Assembly: GCF_011397635.1 (NCBI RefSeq)
Contig: NC_064775.1
Span: 16,343,954 to 16,407,953, forward strand
Origin: Epinephelus fuscoguttatus
Taxonomy: Eukaryota > Chordata > Actinopteri > Perciformes > Serranidae
Direction of reading: 5' to 3'
Length of the DNA stretch: 64,000 nucleotides
How positions within the stretch are numbered: the stretch's first letter is position 1; each line of letters starts with the position of its first letter. Positions 61,101-64,000 of this stretch are shown piece by piece. The position numbers and the translations under genes are program-made. A model generated the notes under the pieces. It saw nothing but the letters and a program-made list of their open reading frames with translations. It was not told the origin of the DNA and searched no databases.

Positions 61101-63860
61101 CTGGCACTAACAACCATGCTACGTTCAAAGTCACTTTAGTCTAGCAGGAGAAATAGGTTGTAACCTGTTTTTTTAGGACCCTAATGGTGTCCAGTTAAGA
61201 GTTCTTGTTGCCAAGGTCAGCTCATGGCCCATTGGGTTTGTTTGGCGGCCATCTTGAATTGATGTTCGTGAGCATTATTCACACTTCATCAGGTACCTGA
61301 TCTGATTTGAGGTCTTCCTCACCATCCTGGAATTGACTCATCTTGGTATCATAGACCTCATCCATTTAATCACCTCGAGACTGATGTAAGATAATAAAGT
61401 AGCTACATTTGGCTATTGCTGGAAACAACTGTGAAACAAAATAGCAAAAGTTATATTGTTATGAGCCTAAAATATGTCATTTGCCTGTTGTTGTTGTTGT
61501 TGTTGTTGTTTTTTAACCAATAAAGAGTGGCTGTAGCATGTCAATGACCTTTCCGTTTGATTCATGGTGTCTAAATTATATGAAAAAGTGGGTTAATTTG
61601 TCTTTGTATGTTGTCTGGTTCAGGAATTGTAAAACTGGCATTTTTCGCCAATTCAAGATGGCTGCCAAATAAAGCCCAAGGGCCATGAGTTGACCTTGGC
61701 AACAAGAAGAATTCTTAACTAGGCACAAAAAGGTCCTAAAAACAAGTTACAAACAATGCCAAGCAGGTGCATGGGAACCTATTTCTCCTGCTAGACTACT
61801 TTAATCATCTTTCATATGTTTCGGTTTGAACTGGTTGCAGGTTGTCTTGACCATGACTGTTTCTCAGTCTGCGTTCTTCTCTGTACTTGTGTTCTTGTGG
61901 ACTTGAGAAACGTCATCAGTCTCAGCCCAAATACTGTTCCAATTCAGAATCCCACATCTCGCCAAGTACAGTCAATTATCCAAATGTGTACTTGCGCCAC
62001 CCATTTTGTCGAGGATACATCGGGTGGTAACCTGTGGACTTGGGACAGCCACGTATCCCATAATGCATTTTGCAGCAACAATGGCAGAGGAAAGGAACCG
62101 CAATTGTAAGTTACAAGTTTCAAAATACTACAGTTTTGGAATGTAGTTTTGGATTTTTTACGCGAGAATGTAGACATTAAAACTTAAATCACGATAGCGC
62201 ATACTTTAAAATTTGCTCGGAAGTTCTCAGAGTTTGTTGTCCCACTAACGGGATAGCTATCGCTATGGCTCTGATTTAGCCAAAGTACTAAAGCGTGATA
62301 TATTAGTTAAGGCTCATAACATGTGGGTATATTTATTTAACTTTAACATTGTAGGTTACTAGAGCAATATCTTTGTTCTTCCACCCAAATGTGTTCTTGT
62401 CGATTGCTCCCATGTCTTCATGGCTGAATGCACTGAGTTGCTGCCACGTGATTGGCTGTTTAGCCATTTGTGTTAATGAGCAGCTGAACAGGTGTACCTA
62501 GGTCATTCCAAAATAAAAGTACATGCCAGATTTGACATGATTTACAGGAAGTTATCTCTAAACTTGGATACTAACAGCATCTCTGTGAGCAGTAAATCAT
62601 CTCTGATATGCTATTTTTGATGTTTTATTAAGGTTTTCCCAGTAGGAACAAGCAACATAAATCCCGTTACCGTTCTCTAACATATAAATCTAAACAATTA
62701 TTTATTTCTCATAATGTTATCTACAGGTGGCTGCCTTTCAGAGTACACAGCATGGGCTTTAGCTAGCATTTGTTTTAACTAGCAATAAGCAAATTAGCTT
62801 GAAATGGTCAACCCTGTTACCTGTCCAGAGTAACAGGATATGACACGAGTAACAGGGGTGACATAAATAAGTGTTTACACCAATTTAACAATTTTAATCT
62901 TCAGTCTTTAAAAGTTAACTTCATAAAATTAAAACATTTTCAGAGGTCATCATGTGAGTATTATTCAGCTATCCATACTATTATGAAATTAATTACTTAA
63001 TTTACTGTGAAAATGAGGCCCTTGATATGTCTGTATGGTCTGGCTGTTCTAAATTTAACTGCTACAAAAACCTTTTTACAATTGGTTACTATGAATGAAA
63101 TGCTGTTAAATCCTCCTACATTAAAACTTAAAACTAGACTCAGTGTGTTTTAATATGCTAATAACCAATGTCTCAATAACAAAAATTATTTCAAATAATG
63201 CATGCATGGAACTGCAATGACAAAAAAAAATTTGACCTTTAAGAAATGTAATGTGCATTACGAATTTATCAATGGCAATCCAGTGCAAAACAATACTCTG
63301 TAACTTGGGAGGTAAAACTTGTTGCTGTTGTTGTCATTAACTTCATAAAAAATGTTTAAAATTACTATTAAAATGGACTTTCAGCTCTTGCCATTATAAT
63401 TTAAACTCCATGCTATTTTGTACTGGGACATTTTTTTCAATATTTCCTCTTCTAAAAAATATATATAGACGTGATCACCATGCAAATTTATTTATTTTTA
63501 TTTATTTATTTCAGCAATATACATGTCAGTTCTATTCCATTGGTAGATTATAATCTATTGTGTTGTATTGTGTTTGAAGTGTCAACTCTCATGCACTTTG
63601 TAGATTATTAGCCTACATTAGTGTAAATGTTCTGTAGTTAACGTTATATTGTTATTTACTGGGTGGGGCCATGTGGGAAATCCCAGTACGGCGACACAAC
63701 CTGCACATATACACACACCATACACATACATATACAACCAAACAACATACACTTTTACACGTCTAAAGACACGCTGACTGTAACTAGGTGTGGTGGTCTT
63801 ACCAGTGTCTGCGGACACAGCAGCCAGCAGTGTAACACACAGCCACCCGCCCAGCACCAT
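55200..63860 (-). CDS. SLAM/CD2-family immunoglobulin receptor
   Basis: Type I membrane protein of leukocyte-adhesion type. Exons on the minus strand: 63860-63803, 60353-60204, 60058-59933, 59821-59664, 57716-57614, 57526-57428, 57308-57288, 55710-55690, 55558-55529, 55438-55382, 55285-55200. They join in frame to 302 residues. A signal peptide (1-17) precedes a V-type domain with NIMWKHG and KNDSGLYTP but no disulphide: the F-strand Cys is Pro, typical of SLAM/CD2 D1. The C2-type D2 (about 112-198) has four Cys (SCDDETSC, LSC, FRC). A membrane segment (210-226) and a 76-residue tail follow. The tail has no ITSM (TxYxx[VI]) and is encoded by several micro-exons of 21-57 nt. The final acceptor is GCAGAG; the AG two bases upstream gives a stop. 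An ATG at 63884 would add eight residues but 63860 has the better context. Ligand and orthology (CD48, CD244, SLAMF) cannot be decided. Confidence 0.75.
55885..56880. repeat. degenerate AT-rich tandem repeat (AAAATAATGA type)
   Basis: About 1 kb built almost entirely from variants of TCTCAAAATAATGA, ACTTAGTATCT, GAGAAACTTT and CTAAAAATAATTACTT, at irregular 15-22 base spacing. It lies in the intron between exons 57308-57288 and 55710-55690 of the SLAM-like gene. The two ends carry inverted text (CATTTCCGCCAG-like and TTCCCGCCAGTGTGATGGAA), so the array may be the inside of a foldback element. Confidence 0.8.
58736..58889. mobile_element. short hairpin MITE with telomere-type repeat in its loop
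   Basis: The arms 58736-58776 and 58849-58889 are inverted copies about 41 bases long (GTGTTACACTGAATTCTGTG on the left; the reverse complement of the right reads GTGTCACACTGAAATCTGTG). The loop contains CCCTAAACCCTAACCCTAAC. It lies in an intron of the SLAM-like gene. Confidence 0.75.
59155..59466 (-). mobile_element. tRNA-derived SINE
   Basis: GCGGTTCGATCCCC near 59206 is a polymerase III B box. The 3' region, AAAGAGCTTTGAGTGGTCGG followed by AGAAGCGTTATACAAGTGCA and GTCCATTTACCAT, is a common tail of SINEs in spiny-rayed fish. Read by its B box the element is oriented along +, although it sits in a minus-strand gene's intron; I give the strand with low certainty. The usual A box is poorly preserved. 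Confidence 0.6.
60775..61130. repeat. CT-rich interspersed repeat
   Basis: Pyrimidine-rich sequence with TTGTTTTATGTTACTCATTC, TTTTCTGTCACACCTGTCTC and TCACACCTGTTGTG blocks, like the fragment at 5085-5270. It is in the long first intron of the SLAM-like gene and encodes no recognised protein. Confidence 0.35.
61138..61797. mobile_element. foldback DNA element with long terminal inverted repeats
   Basis: The left end AGTCTAGCAGGAGAAATAGG is the exact inverse of the right end CCTATTTCTCCTGCTAGACT. The arms continue as near-inverse copies for more than 100 bases (AGGTCAGCTCATGGCCC.TTGGG against CCCAAGGGCCATGAGTTGACC, and GGCGGCCATCTTGAATTG against CAATTCAAGATGGCTGCC). A 5-bp direct repeat ACTTT flanks both ends. 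The core includes a (GTT)n run near 61488-61512. No transposase is encoded. Confidence 0.85.
61810..63600. other. remaining part of SLAM-like gene intron 1
   Basis: A/T-rich sequence with no recognisable exon, RNA gene or protein. Frames at 61816-62109 and 61944-62177 have no known domain. Confidence 0.45.
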
Positions 63861-63884
63861 GGCTGCTGTCTCACACGGCCACAT

Positions 63885-64000
63885 CTTCACTCTTCGTCGG
63901 TTAAACTCAAAAACGGGAGAAAAACCAAGCTGCTTTCCCAGAGGAGCATGTCACATGACGTTATTCACAAGATAAAAACATCACAAGCTAGCTATGCTAG
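63885..64000. promoter_or_regulatory. 5' flank of the SLAM-like gene
   Basis: These bases lie directly upstream of the minus-strand signal-peptide exon and should include its 5' UTR and proximal promoter. I see no TATA box. The window ends here. Confidence 0.3.

Overview
The window is vertebrate nuclear DNA, most likely from a ray-finned (probably percomorph) fish. Genes are split by short introns with GT-AG borders, the intergenic DNA is AT-rich, and miniature inverted-repeat elements, hAT-like and Tc1-like remnants, a tRNA-derived SINE and microsatellites are abundant. I see no prokaryotic operons, CRISPR arrays or phage genes. Seven protein-coding genes can be assembled, all apparently complete from start to stop codon.

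Layout: (1) 1-6.5 kb: gpbar1 (bile-acid GPCR, +), then a gene-poor stretch. (2) 6.5-15.8 kb: a head-to-head keratin pair, a short type II keratin (-) and a type I keratin (+) with a Lys/poly-Ser tail, sharing a 387-bp promoter region. (3) 16.4-28.2 kb: arpc2 (-), ten coding exons for a 299-residue Arp2/3 subunit. (4) 28.2-33.3 kb: gene-free. (5) 33.4-36.3 kb: a CXCR1/2-type chemokine receptor (+) whose start codon sits in a tiny first coding exon. (6) 37.4-50 kb: slc19a1 (reduced folate carrier, +), introns full of transposon remnants. (7) 50-55 kb: repeat-rich and gene-free. (8) 55.2-63.9 kb: a SLAM/CD2-family immunoglobulin receptor (-), ten coding exons.

In human, CXCR2/CXCR1, ARPC2 and GPBAR1 lie together on chromosome 2q35, so the gpbar1-arpc2-cxcr core looks like an old vertebrate linkage. 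The keratin pair between gpbar1 and arpc2, and the slc19a1 and SLAM-like genes beyond cxcr, are additions relative to human. The genes do not form one pathway: bile-acid sensing, epithelial intermediate filaments, actin nucleation, neutrophil chemotaxis, folate uptake and lymphocyte adhesion are simply linked.

I found no convincing new multi-gene system. The points most worth a second look are the keratin pair and its unusual tails, telomere-type repeats folded into hairpins (one in the cxcr 3' UTR with a G-quadruplex motif), the enlarged Cys-rich second extracellular loop of gpbar1, the exon structure of the SLAM-like gene, and several long palindromic elements. All exon joins were deduced by reading splice sites and frame by eye; none has transcript support here.
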